A stretch of 64,000 bases of DNA from Diploptera punctata (GCA_030220185.1 JASPKZ010003415.1:1204001-1268000); one strand, 5' to 3'. Counted from the stretch's first letter, positions 1 to 11,296 are shown. A program made the numbers and translations. The notes: generated by a model not told the origin, from the letters alone.

Positions 1-69
1 TTTTTAATACATAAGCAACTTTACTTCAGATCAGGAGTTATAGAAATTTTGTTGTCGGAGCCCCTCTCA

Positions 70-670
70 ATCGGCATATGCCTCTCTTATCAAAAGTGAA
101 ATTCACTAGCTGGCACTATCGAACCAGTAAATTCATGGCCGATTGGACATAAAATCTCCACGCATCCCTATCCTGAGCTTTTTCCAATCGTCCCCTGAAT
201 AATTTATTTACCTTTAATCGTGGTTAATGTTATTTTCTCTCCTCATTTTTCATCTACCAAGTGGGCGTTTTCCATCAGGTTTTCCTACAATAAGCTTACG
301 TGCTCCTCTTTCATTCCCAGTTCGTGCCACAAGCCCTACATATCGCAGTCTACGGCACTTAACTATTATTGTTATTATTATTATTACTATTATTATTATT
401 ATTGTTATTATTAATATTATTATTTTTTTTCCATTCGCCTGTCTGTTCATCTCTCTTTGGTTAAAAAAAAAATTCCTGAGAATTTTATTCTCAAATACTC
501 GTAATATTTTCTCCTTCCTTGTTTCGCATTCGTATAATGTAACTAGGAGAATAATAATTGTATGTTTTCAGTTTAACGATTTTTAGAGAATTTGGAATGA
601 CATGAGTAACACATAAATTGCATTTATTTCCAGAACTTAACCTATGTTTAGTTTCTTTGTGAATCCCATT
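70..670 (-). mobile_element. LINE 3' fragment (VGKPDGKRPLGR-type tail), minus strand
   Basis: On the minus strand around 250-300 the translation contains KLIVGKPDGKRPLGR. This is the near-C-terminal signature of a very common insect non-LTR retrotransposon reverse-transcriptase polyprotein. The flanking minus-strand text (480-620) matches the equivalent part of two further copies at 26740-27440 and 58860-59280. The frame is broken and interrupted by a (TTA)n run at 363-427. It is a dead, truncated copy. The clade assignment is not certain. Confidence 0.65.
363..427. repeat. (TTA)n microsatellite
   Basis: Imperfect TTA/TTG trinucleotide run inside a LINE remnant. It creates the isoleucine/tyrosine-rich pseudo-ORFs on both strands here. 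Confidence 0.9.
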
Positions 671-685
671 CATATATATATATAT

Positions 686-860
686 GATATGAAAAGAAAA
701 AAAGAATGCTTGAGTCGGGATTTGAACTCGAGTCTCTAAAAAAAATTGTAGCTTGTCTTGGAATTCTTGGGTAGCTCAGTTGGTTAGAGCGCTAAAGGTA
801 CAGACTTTAGAGACTCGAGTTCAAATCCCGACTCAAGCATTCTTTTTTCTTTTCATATCA
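686..860. repeat. Inverted repeat around a tRNA-like core
   Basis: The left arm, about 686-740, is the reverse complement of about 806-860. The arms contain the T-arm and acceptor half of the tRNA-like unit plus the AAGAAAA-rich flank. The stretch 741-805 is the loop. The transcript could fold into a long hairpin with arms of roughly 50 bases. See the findings for similar inverted flanks on the other tRNA-like units. Confidence 0.8.
765..839 (+). tRNA. tRNA-like sequence, copy 1 (pseudo-tRNA)
   Basis: 75 bases fold as a cloverleaf by eye. A D-arm GCTC/GAGC encloses AGTTGGTTA. The anticodon stem is TAAAG/CTTTA with a seven-base loop GTACAGA, which would give anticodon ACA. The T-loop is TTCAAAT on a stem with one A-C mismatch. 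A possible acceptor stem (TCTTGGG with CTCAAGC) has one mismatch and one G-T pair. Internal promoter boxes A (TAGCTCAGTTGG) and B (GAGTTCAAATCCC) are present. Because it recurs in a 305-bp array, I read it as a repeat-borne tRNA-like unit and not a standard tRNA gene. Confidence 0.55.
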
Positions 861-1069
861 TATTTGCCTTCATTGCCAAATGTCAAAAATATACTTATAA
901 TATCTATATATACAAGCATTACTGCTATAAAGTAAATATTCTCTTTAATAATTTGCTTAACTGTTATGTTAGCCGCTAGATGGCAGTCGGAAGATCTTTC
1001 CGCTACCTCTTGTGTGAATTGAGAATACTACATGTATAAGAAAAAAAAATTGTATGCTTGTCTTAGGTT

Positions 1070-1144
1070 TCTTGGGTAGCTCAGTTGGTTAGAGCGCTAA
1101 AGGTACAGACTTTAGAGACTCGAGTTCAAATCCCGACTCAAGCA
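1070..1144 (+). tRNA. tRNA-like sequence, copy 2 (pseudo-tRNA)
   Basis: Same 75-base cloverleaf as copy 1, exactly 305 bases downstream. It differs only in the upstream flank (TAGGTTTC in place of GGAATTC). ACA would occupy the anticodon position. Confidence 0.55.
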
Positions 1145-1374
1145 TTCTTTTTTCTTTTCATATCATATTTGCCTTCATTGCCAAATGTCAAAAATATATT
1201 TATAATATCTATATATACAAGCGTTACTGCTATAAAGTAAATATTCTCTTTAATAATTTGCTTAACTGTTATGTTAGCCGCTAGATGGCAGTCGGAAGAT
1301 GTTTCCGCTACCTCTTGTGTGAATTGAGAATACTACATGTATAAGAAAAAAAAATTGTATGCTTGTCTTGGAAT

Positions 1375-1447
1375 TCTTGGGTAGCTCAGTTGGTTAGAGC
1401 GCTAAAGGTACAGACTTTAGAGACGAGTTCAAATCCCGACTCAAGCA
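1375..1447 (+). tRNA. tRNA-like sequence, copy 3, two bases deleted
   Basis: Third array member, again 305 bases from the previous start. Two bases (CT) are lost just before the T-stem, so the T-arm cannot form properly. This argues that the array is not under selection for tRNA function. Confidence 0.5.
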
Positions 1448-1529
1448 TTCTTTTTTCTTTTCATATCATATTTGCCTTCATTGCCAAATGTCAAAAATAT
1501 ATTTATAATATATATATATATATATACAT

Positions 1530-1742
1530 TAATTAAAAATTTTACAAAATTATGGCAGTGCCTGTTTTAACATATGCAAGTGAGAATTGAACTCTCAACC
1601 ATTCAGTCAGAAGAAAAATAGAATCTGCAGAAATGAAGTTCTTACATTCAATAGCAGGTGTGACAATTTTGGACAGGGAAAGAAATGAAGATATTAGAAA
1701 AGACTTAAATACTTTTAATTTAACTAACAGGATTGGCAATAT
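1530..1742 (+). mobile_element. LINE C-terminal fragment, plus strand
   Basis: Translation in one frame reads MAVPVLTYASEN, a stop, then IESAEMKFLHSIAG and LDRERNEDIRKDL. This is the post-catalytic C-terminal region shared with the RTE-like LINEs at 36630-39891 and 59290-59985. It carries an internal stop and is truncated at both ends. Confidence 0.75.
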
Positions 1743-2640
1743 GAACCATGGATGTTGTTAGGACACTCTTCCACGCATCCCTGTCCAACGCCGTCCTTCT
1801 CCTTCCCCTGACCAACGAGATTTCTGAGGTCCTCCTCTATTCCATCCATCCATCTCAGCTTCGATCTTCCTCTTCCTCCATCTGATCTCAATAGTGTAAG
1901 CTTTCTACGTAGTAGTATTATCGTCCTCTATTCTCATTGTATGACCCACCTGCCTCAGTCTGCCAATTTTAATAACATTTACAGTTTGTAGATTTCATCG
2001 TTATATCTCATCCTCCATACTCCACGATCATTTATGGGTCCCAGGATCTTCCTCAGGATGTTCCTTTCAAAGATTCTCAGTCTTTCTTCATTATCTCTAC
2101 TAAGTATCCAGCATTCACTGCCATAAATAGCAACTGGTCTCAGTATGGTTTTGTAGATTTTTAGTTTTGCATCCAGACTTAGAATGTGTGCTTTAAATTT
2201 GGTCCTTCAGTGCATAATAGCATCTGTCGGCTTGTAGAATCCTGCTCCTTATTTCCTTATTAATATTATTTTTAGTGATTATATTGCCCGTATATTTAAA
2301 TGCATGCACAATTTCAAATTTTTCCTATGTCTAGTCAGTCTTTAGCTACAATATGTTAGAGATCTGCATAAATTTGTTTTTTTTTTTTTTTCTCCATTAA
2401 TTTTGAGTCCCATATTTTCTGCTGCTATGCATATGGCATTAAAAGCTTCCGTTATAGATTCCATGGTTGACCATTAATAACTATATCGTCAGCATATGCC
2501 ATTATCTGGATGGATTTAGTTTATACTCATATTGTACCGTTGATATTAACTTATGCATCTCTCAGTACCTTCTCGAGTGCAATATTAAACATCATGCATG
2601 TCTCAGGTCTCATTGTGTCTAAAATGGTTCGGATAGTTCG
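1743..2640 (-). mobile_element. LINE reverse-transcriptase fragment, minus strand
   Basis: On the minus strand about 2479-2498 encodes AYADDIV, the YADD catalytic motif of reverse transcriptase. It is followed by text reading AFNAICIAAENMGLKIN and then C-terminal LINE sequence down to about 1760. The copy has stops and frameshifts, a T-run near 2370-2385, and no endonuclease region. It abuts the plus-strand LINE fragment at 1530-1742. Confidence 0.75.
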
Positions 2641-3297
2641 TTCTGGTTTTTAACTATAACTCTAGTTATTGACTCATGATCAAACATATCTTCAGTGTGT
2701 GTACCAACGGACTACTGCAGCAAGGTTAGGTACCTAACACTATTGACAGTTGCGTTAAAAAATGTTTCTATGATGTCCAATGCTGATATCCCAACCTCAC
2801 TGTTACCCCTGGTGTTCAACTGTAACACGAAGACTTTCGGGACCCCAGTAGGTGCAATTATGGCGATTAATTGAGCCATTTAATTTAAAGATGGGCTCAG
2901 ACAATTTTGAGTGAAAACGTTGCATTTTCTGCACATTTTGCCCGGAACCATTCACAGAATTGAAATCTCCGGTCAGGATATCTTCATTGCGAGCATGGAG
3001 TAGTGTTGGAATGTAGATTTTCCAGCACTGCAGCACTGACGCTTCAAGATACGTCCCGAGCCGTTTGTCGTAGAGATTTCTGTGGAGATCGAATACATCT
3101 CCTCTTCTTTTTCAGGGCTGGTGGACGGTTCCATCTGCATGATATTTGTCTATGATGCTAGTAATGGTCTGATGCGTCGGTGGCGGTCTATTGAACTCCC
3201 TTCTGAACCGTCTTTATACTTCCGTGGCGTTTTTCATTTGCCAATAACATTTAAGGACAAACTTTCTCTCTTCAAAGCTAAGTTGATCCTCTGCCAT
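2640..3297 (-). pseudogene. DUF4817-type DNA transposase pseudogene
   Basis: A methionine codon at 3297-3295 (minus strand) opens MAEDQLSFEERKFVLKCYW. After a stop comes RRFRREFNRPPPT, then ITSIIDKYHADGTVHQ. This is the N-terminal DUF4817 helix-turn-helix seen in Tc1/mariner-related insect transposases. Further along, at 2803-2960, the text KLNGSINRHNCTYWGPE matches the conserved catalytic-region signature of that family. At 2700-2800, ETFFNATVNSVRYL follows in a shifted frame. There are at least one stop and several frameshifts. I see no terminal inverted repeats. It is a degraded transposase, not a host gene. Confidence 0.75.
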
Positions 3298-3599
3298 TCT
3301 GTTACAGTACTTACTCTTGAATAACAAAACAAGTCAGCACGTTAAGGACAGTAAAAGTGTTAATACTGTACATTTTTAAGTCACCCTATATAATAACGGA
3401 ATAAAAAAGTAGCCGTTATCTTAGCCTTCAAACTAAATCCAAAATATACAAAACTCTCCTGAGATCTGCCATGCTTATGGAAATGAAACTTGGCCATTTA
3501 TTGAAAATTATGAAAATTAATTAAGGAAAGTCTATGGACCGATAAATGAAAATAAACAACGGCGCTGTAAATATAATCATGAATTATAGGCTAATATTT

Positions 3600-3890
3600 A
3601 TAATGATACTGATATAGAATAATAAAATCTTCGAGGCTGATATAGCTGGGCCATCTACATCGACTAGAAGAAATAGACATTGCCCGTAGGGTCAAATTCT
3701 CCAAAATAGAGGGAAGAACAAAAGTTGGAAGATCTTTAACCAGATGGCTTGACAGTGTTGTTATGGGAGCCCAGAGATGTAGGAGGAGGGCGGAGGCGCA
3801 TAATTGGAGCCACAGAGTATTATATACAGAGGAGAAACTGCATACAGCGACTCCTAAAAATTTGCGATGAACTACAATGGACAAACTACA
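3600..3890 (+). mobile_element. LINE C-terminal fragment, plus strand
   Basis: One frame reads LGHLHRLEEIDIARRVKF, then GRTKVGRSLTRWLDSVV and WSHRVLYTEEKL. This is the typical LINE tail of the 'GHL.RM / GR...RW.D' type. It ends at a stop near 3868. No RT core is present. Confidence 0.75.
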
Positions 3891-3977
3891 ATGAACGAAG
3901 GAGTGCTAGCGCTTTTATTTCGTAGTAACATAATATGTTATTAAATTAAACAAATGCAAGGTACACGGCATGTTCAC

Positions 3978-4672
3978 CACAGAGTATATGTTATAATACT
4001 CTATGGTGACACTCGGGATTATGGGAAATTAGCCATTTTGTAATTGAAATTTTCAACTGTCATCCTTTTGTTCTATGTACACGGTACTGTAAAAATGATG
4101 TATTGTCGAAAGTTAAAAATCATTAGACTACTTGTGTTTTATTTTACTCTAATTCGTAAGTAAATTCAAACTTGTTTACGTTTTTAATTTGATTCTATTT
4201 TCAAAGATAAACCTACTAGAAGTGATGAAATTATAATATTTGTTAGGTTAGGAAGAGTGAGGTTAGTGTACATCCATTTCTAACAAAACATTTCAAAAAT
4301 GTGAGTGACTTTATAAAGGATTTCAGATGTATGACATGGCTAAGGTTCTGTAATAAATATTGTATACAACCTAATACATATTGTATAAAATATGTATGTG
4401 AGAGTAAAGAGGTAGGTCAATTGTATATAAAATAGCTCATAAAACAAGCTTTTTATTTAAATAAACGAAAATAAATTAACATGTTTTATTTATTTTCATT
4501 CTTCCCTTCTGTTAAAATTAAAAAAAAATAATTCGACAATTATTCACCAAATGGTGTTGTATAATTGTAATTCATAATTTTACCACTAGACGGTGCTGAA
4601 TTTCACATTATTTTTTTAATAGTCACAGATTACATATTATAATACTCTGTGATATTAGTCACAGAGTATGCA
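3978..4672. other. Segment bounded by ACAGAGTAT hairpins, possible MITE
   Basis: The left end carries CACCACAGAGTAT and then ATACTCTATGGTG after an eight-base gap. This forms a 13-bp hairpin with one mismatch. The right end (about 4622-4672) carries TATTATAATACTCTGTGA and TCACAGAGTAT in a similar arrangement. The interior is non-coding and AT-rich. The boundaries are inference; I found no clear target-site duplication. Confidence 0.3.
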
Positions 4673-4799
4673 TCTTCAATATAGTCTGTGATATTAACAC
4701 CATTGCAAAATTTTAGATGTCAGCAGTTAGTTCTACACTAGCGCCGCTTGTGGCATGTGACCACTTTCTTCTCTATACATTCTGTGGTTGGAGCTGTCA

Positions 4800-5950
4800 A
4801 GGCTTTCAATTGGCTGCAATACGAACATATACAGGGTGTGAGTGTATAATAGCCCACATTTAGTTACACAATTGAAGGCAATTTTTATAAACTGGATGTT
4901 TGTAGAATTTTATATTAATATTTAGGCGCAGAAAATAATGATTGCGAATGGATTTTTAAATATCGTCTACCGTTTATGTGGAAATTTAATTTATTTACAA
5001 CTTATTTTATATTCTACTAAGCATTATAACAATGAATTTATTGAATTGTCCAATATAACATAATTTAAATTTATTTAATTGCGTAAATAACTACCTCTTC
5101 AATATAGTTATTTTATGAAAATTAAAAATGCCCCACAGTTACAATGTAAATAAGTAGATCCACTTCTGCAATATTTAAAAATACATTATTAATACAAAAT
5201 TCAACAAGTATCCCATTCAATAAAACTGCTTTAACTAATTTTCAACTAGTATACTCTCCTACCGATAAACATTATAAATGAAGGGTTTTAGGACAATAAC
5301 ACAATAAACCACATATTGTTCTTTCTATCATACAAGGTTTTTAATGTTTCAAGACAATTAAAAATAGTAATTGGGCAATATTATTGGTAATAAATTGTGT
5401 GTCCATATGTTTTAACTCATCACTGGCGCGCTTACAAATTATTTTATGGATATTTCAACAGATTTTTTTTTGCTATCATTGTAATAAATTACATTTTTAA
5501 AATAATGTGGCTTATCATGTTACTGCACTAAGCCCTTCAGATAAATTACAATTTTTATCAAAGAAGGAAACTAAGTTATTTTATAATGTTCATATATTAT
5601 AGGAGCTAAAAAACATTAAAATTAATTGACTTTTTTACATTAATAACGATAAAGTTACACAATTCAGCCTAACTACACATTACGGTAAAATATATTTACA
5701 TTACATCAAATTACTATTTACGATTATTAACGTTAACTGTAAATGCAAACAGTACTAACAGTTTAGCTACAGAATATATATTTACACTATTCTAAGATGT
5801 TTGAAATATTTCACTAACTTATTGATAGCGATAATACTGATTACTGTGTTATAAAGTAAACTGATTTGAACAAAACATAATTATTGTTACACAGAGATAT
5901 GTATAAAGTTAACACATGTAAAATATTAGGATTATAACAGAGTTACTGCA
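4800..5950. other. AT-rich DNA, nothing recognised
   Basis: No ORF of note, no repeat unit and no RNA-like fold that I can support. It leads directly into the satellite. Confidence 0.6.
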
Positions 5951-5991
5951 CATACTGTGCAACGGAGATGTGGAAGTTTCCAGATTATTGT

Positions 5992-8900
5992 GAAGGAGCT
6001 AGGCGTCCTTAGTAACGTTTTGATGTCTCGTCCACAGAAATCCAGTATTGTTCATGCAGATGACTGAGAAGGCGCTATGCGTCCTTTGTAATACTTTGAT
6101 GTCTCGTCCGCAGAATTCCAAAATTGTTCATTCCGTTCATAGAGAAGGCGCTAGGCTTCCTTAGTAACATTTTTATGTCTTGTCCGTAGAAATACAAAAT
6201 TGTTCATTCCGTTCACAGAGAAGGCGCTAGGCGTCCTTAGTAACATTTTTATGTCTTGTCCGTATAAATCCAAAATTGTTAATTCAGTTCATAGAGAAGG
6301 CGCTAGGCGTCCTTAGTAACATTTTTATATCTTGTCCGTAGAAATCCAAAATTGCTCATTCAGTTCATATAGAAGACGCTAGGCGTCCTTAGTAACATGT
6401 TTATGTCTTGTCCGTAGAAATCCAAAATTGTTCATTTAGTTCATATAGAAGGCGCTAGGCGTCCTTACTAACGTGTTTATGTCTTGTCCGTAGAAATCCA
6501 AAATTGTTCATTTAGTTCATAGAGAAGGCGCTAGGCGTCCTTACTAACGTGTTTATGTCTTGTCCGTAGGAATCCAAAATTGTTAATTCAGTTCATAGAG
6601 AAGGCGCTAGGCGTCCTTAGTAACATGTTTATGTCTTGTCCGTAGGAATCCAAAATTGTTAATTCAGTTCATAGAGAAGGCGCTAGGCGACCTTACTAAC
6701 GTGTTTATGTCTTGTCCGTAGGAATCCAAAATTTTTAATTCAGTTCATAGAGAAGGCGCTAGGCGTCCTTAGTAACATGTTTATGTCTTGTCCGTAGGAA
6801 TCCAAAATTTTTAATTCAGTTCATAGAGAAGGCGCTAGGCGACCTTACTAACGTGTTTATGTCTTGTCCGTAGAAAATCCAAAATTGTTAATTCAGTTCA
6901 TAGAGAAGGCGCTAGGCGTCCTTAATAACATGTTTATGTTTTGTCCGTAGGAATCCAAAATTTTTAATTCAGTTCATAGAGAAGGCGCTAGGCGACCTTA
7001 CTAACGTGTTTATGTCCTGTCCGTATAAATCCAAAATTGTTCAGATAGTTCATAGAGAAGGCGCTAGCCGTCCTTACTAACGTGTTTATGTCTTGTCCGT
7101 AGGAATCCAAAATTGTTAATTCAGTTCATAGAGAAGGCGCTAGGCGTCCTTAGTAACATTTTTATATCTTGTCCGTAGAAATCCAAAATTGCTCATTCAG
7201 TTCATAGAGAAGACGCTAGGCGTCCTTAGTAACATCTTTATGTCTTGTCCGTAGAAATCCAAAATTGTTCATTTAGTTCATAGAGAAGGCGCTAGGCGTC
7301 CTTACTAACGTGTTTATGTCTTGTCCGTAGGAATCCAAAATTTTTAATTCAGTTCATAGAGAAGGCGCTAGACGTCCTTAGTAACATGTTTATGTCTTGT
7401 CCGTAGGAATCCAAAATTTTTAATTCAGTTCATAGAGAAGGCGCTAGGCGACCTTACTAACGTGTTTATGTCTTGTCCGTAGAAAATCCAAAATTGTTCA
7501 TTTAGTTCATAGAGAAGGCGCTAGGCGTCCTTACTAACGTGTTTATGTCTTGTCCGTAGGAATCCAAAATTGTTAATTCAGTTCATAGAGAAGGCGCTAG
7601 GCGTCCTTAGTAACATTTTTATATCTTGTCCGTAGAAATCTAAAATTGCTCATTCAGTTCATAGAGAAGACGCTAGGCGTCCTTAGTAACATGTTTATGT
7701 CTTGTCCGTATAAATCCAAAATTGTTCATTTAGTTCATAGAGAAGGCGCTAGGCGTCCTTACTAACGTGTTTATGTCTTGTCCGTAGGAATCCAAAATTG
7801 TTAATTCAGTTCATAGAGAAGGCGCTAGGCGTCCTTAGTAACATGTTTATGTCTTGTCCGTAGGAATCCAAAATTTTTAATTCAGTTCATAGAGAAGGCG
7901 CTAGGCGACCTTACTAACGTGTTTATGTCTTGTCCGTAGAAAATCCAAAACTGTTCATTCAGTTCATACAGAAGGCGCTAGGCGTCCTTAATAACATGTT
8001 TGTCTTGTCCGTAGGAATCCAAAATTTTTAATTCAGTTCATAGAGAAGGCGCTAGGCGACATTACTAACGTGTTTATGTCTTGTCCGTAGGAATCCAAAA
8101 TTTTTAATTCAGTTCATAGAGAAGGCGCTAGGCGTCCTTAGTAACATGTTTATGTCTTGTCCGTAGGAATCCAAATTGTTAATTCAGTTCATAGAGAAGG
8201 CGCTAGGCGTCCTTAGTAACATGTTTATGTCTTGCCCGTAGGAATCCAAAATTGTTGATTCAGTTCATAGAGTAGGCGCTAGGCGACCTTACTAACGTGT
8301 TTATGTCTTGTCCGTAGGAATCCAAAATTTTTAATTCAGTTCATAGAGAAGGCGCTAGGCGTCCTTAGTAAAATGTTTATGTCTTGTCCGTAGGAATCGA
8401 AAATTTTTAATTCAGTTCATAGAGAAGGCGCTAGGCGACCTTACTAACGTGTTTATATCTTGTCCGTAGAAAATCCAAAATTGTTCATTCAGTTCATAGA
8501 GAAGGCGCTAGGCGTCCTTAATAACATGTTTATGTCTTGTCCGTAGGAATCCAAAATTTTTAATTCAGTTCATAGAGAAGGCGCTAGGCGACCTTACTAA
8601 CGTGTTTATGTCTTGTCCGTAGGAATCCAAAATTGTTAATTCAGTTCATAGAGAAGGCGCTAGGCGTCCTTAGTAACATGTTTATGTCTGTCCGTAGGAA
8701 TCCAAAATTGTTAATTCAGTTCATAGAGAAGGCGCTAGGCGACCTTACTAACGTGTTTATGTCTTGTCCGTAGAAAATCCAAAATTCTTCATTCAGTTCA
8801 TACAGAAGGCGCTAGGCGTCCTTAATAACATGTTTATGTCTTGTCCGTAGGAATCCAAATTTTTAATTCAGTTCATATAGAAGGCGCTAGGCGACTTTAC

Positions 8901-11296
8901 TAACGTGTTTATGTCTTGTCCGTAGGAATCCAAAATTTTTAATTCAGTTCATAGAGTAGGCGCTAGGCATCCTTAGTAACATGTTTATGTCTTGTCCGTA
9001 GGAATCCAAAATTTTTAATTCAGTTCATAGAGAAGGCGCTAGGCGACCTTACTAACGTGTTATGTCTAGTCCGTAGAAAATCCAAAATTCTTCATTCAGT
9101 TCATACAGAAGGCGCTAGGCGTCCTTAATAACATGTTTATGTCTTGTCCGTAGGAATCCAAAATTTTTAATTCAGTTCATAGAGAAGGCGCTAGGCGACC
9201 TTACTAACGTGTTTATGTCTTGTCCGTAGGAATCCAAAATTTTTAATTCAGTTCATAGAGAAGGCGCTAGGCGTCCTTAGTAAAATGTTTATGTCTTGTC
9301 CGTAGGAATCCAAAATTGTTAATTCAGTTCATAGAGAAGGCGCTAGGCGTCCTTAGTAACGTGTTTATGTCTTGTCCGTAGGAATCCAAAATTGTTAATT
9401 CAGTTCATAGAGAAGGCGCTAGGCGTCCTTAGTAACATGTTTATGTCTTGTCCGTATGAATCCAAAATTGTTAATTCAGTTCATAGAGAAGGCGCTAGGC
9501 GTCCTTACTAACGTGTTTATGTCTTGTCCGTAGGAATCCAAAATTGTTAATTCAGTTCATAGAGAAGGCGATAGGCGTCCTTACTAACGTGTTTATGTCT
9601 TGTCCGTAGAAATCCAAAATTGTTAATTCAGTTCATAGAGAAGGCGCTAGGCGTCCTTAGTAACATGTTTATGTCTTGTCCGTAGGAATCCAAAATTTTT
9701 AATTCAGTTCATAGAGAAGGCGCTAGGCGACCTTACTAACGTGTTATGTCTTGTCCGTAGAAAATCCAAAACTGTTCATTCAGTTCATACAGAAGGCGCT
9801 AGGCGTCCTTAATAACATGTTTGTCTTGTCCGTAGGAATCCAAAATTTTTAATTCAGTTCATAGAGAAGGCGCTAGGCGACATTACTAACGTGTTTATGT
9901 CTTGTCCGTAGGAATCCAAAATTTTTAATTCAGTTCATGGAGAAGGCGCTAGGCGTCCTTAGTAACATGTTTATGTCTTGTCCGTAGGAATCCAAAATTG
10001 TTAATTCAGTTCATAGAGAAGGCGCTAGGCGTCCTTAGTAACATGTTTATGTCTTGTCCGTAGGAATCCAAAATTGTTGATTCAGTTCATAGAGTAGGCG
10101 CTAGGCGACCTTACTAACGTGTTTATGTCTTGTCCGTAGGAATCGAAAATTTTTAATTCAGTTCATAGAGAAGGCGCTAGGCGTCCTTAGTAAAATGTTT
10201 ATGTCTTGTCCGTAGGAATCGAAAATTTTTAATTCAGTTCATAGAGAAGGCGATAGGCGACCTTACTAACGTGTTTATGTCTTGTCCGTAGAAAATCCAA
10301 AATTGTTCATTCAGTTCATAGAGAAGGCGCTAGGCGTCCTTAATAACATGTTATGTCTTGTCCGTAGGAATCCAAAATTTTTAATTCAGTTCATAGAGAA
10401 GGCGCTAGGCGACCTTACTAACGTGTTTATGTCTTGTCCGTAGGAATCCAAAATTGTTAATTCAGTTCATAGAGAAGGCGCTAGGCGTCCTTAGTAACAT
10501 GTTTATGTCTGTCCGTAGGAATCCAAATTGTTAATTCAGTTCATAGAGAAGGCGCTAGGCGACCTTACTAACGTGTTTATGTCTTGTCCGTAGAAAATCC
10601 AAAATTCTTCATTCAGTTCATACAGAAGGCGCTAGGCGTCCTTAATAACATGTTTATGTCTTGTCCGTAGGAATCCAAAATTTTTAATTCAGTTCATATA
10701 GAAGGCGCTAGGCGACTTTACTAACGTGTTTATGTCTTGTCCGTAGGAATCCAAAATTTTTAATTCAGTTCATAGAGTAGGCGCTAGGCATCCTTAGTAA
10801 CATGTTTATGTCTTGTCCGTAGGAATCCAAAATTTTTAATTCAGTTCATAGAGAAGGCGCTAGGCGACCTTACTAACGTGTTTATGTCTTGTCCGTAGAA
10901 AATCCAAAATTCTTCATTCAGTTCATACAGAAGGCGCTAGGCGTCCTTAATAACATGTTTATGTCTTGTCCGTAGGAATCCAAAATTTTTAATTCAGTTC
11001 ATAGAGAAGGCGCTAGGCGACCTTACTAACGTGTTTATGTCTTGTCCGTAGGAATCCAAAATTTTTAATTCAGTTCATAGAGAAGGCGCTAGGCGTCCTT
11101 AGTAACATGTTTATGTCTTGTCCGTAGGAATCCAAAATTGTTAATTCAGTTCATAGAGAAGGCGCTAGGCGTCCTTAGTAACGTGTTTATGTCTTGTCCG
11201 TAGGAATCCAAAATTGTTAATTCAGTTCATAGAGAAGGCGCTAGGCGACCTTACTAACGTGTTTTTGTCTTGTCCGTAGAAGTCGAGAATTGTTCA
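5992..11296. repeat. 76-bp satellite array, about 70 monomers
   Basis: The monomer runs GAAGGCGCTAGGCGTCC, then TTAGTAACATGTTTATG, TCTTGTCCGTAGGAATCC and AAAATTGTTAATTCAG. It repeats head to tail with a 76-base period. The first few monomers (5992-6250) are the most diverged, and the last is clipped at about 11290. Two monomer types alternate in many places: 'GTCCTTAGTAACAT' and 'GACCTTACTAACGTG'. There are no ORFs and no spacers. A 24-monomer block is duplicated (see findings). Function unknown. Confidence 0.97.

Larger units (their letters stand above)
760..1530 (+). repeat. Tandem array of 305-bp tRNA-like units
   Basis: Three tRNA-like cores are separated by a near-identical spacer. The spacer carries CATATCATATTTGCC, GCGTTACTGCTATAAAG and GCTAGATGGCAG. 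The same spacer, in diverged form, recurs in the minus-strand and plus-strand arrays at 48103-52150 (period 299) and, without a tRNA core, at about 44363-44475. The array ends in a (TA)n run at 1505-1527. Confidence 0.85.

Noticed and set aside
765..839. Functional tRNA-Cys(ACA) gene
   Set aside because: The anticodon ACA is unusual for Cys, the acceptor and T-stems contain mismatches, another copy has lost two T-arm bases, and the units sit in tandem repeat arrays in both orientations.
5992..11296. CRISPR array
   Set aside because: The 76-bp units are contiguous, with no unique spacers. There are no cas genes, and the context is eukaryotic. It is a satellite.
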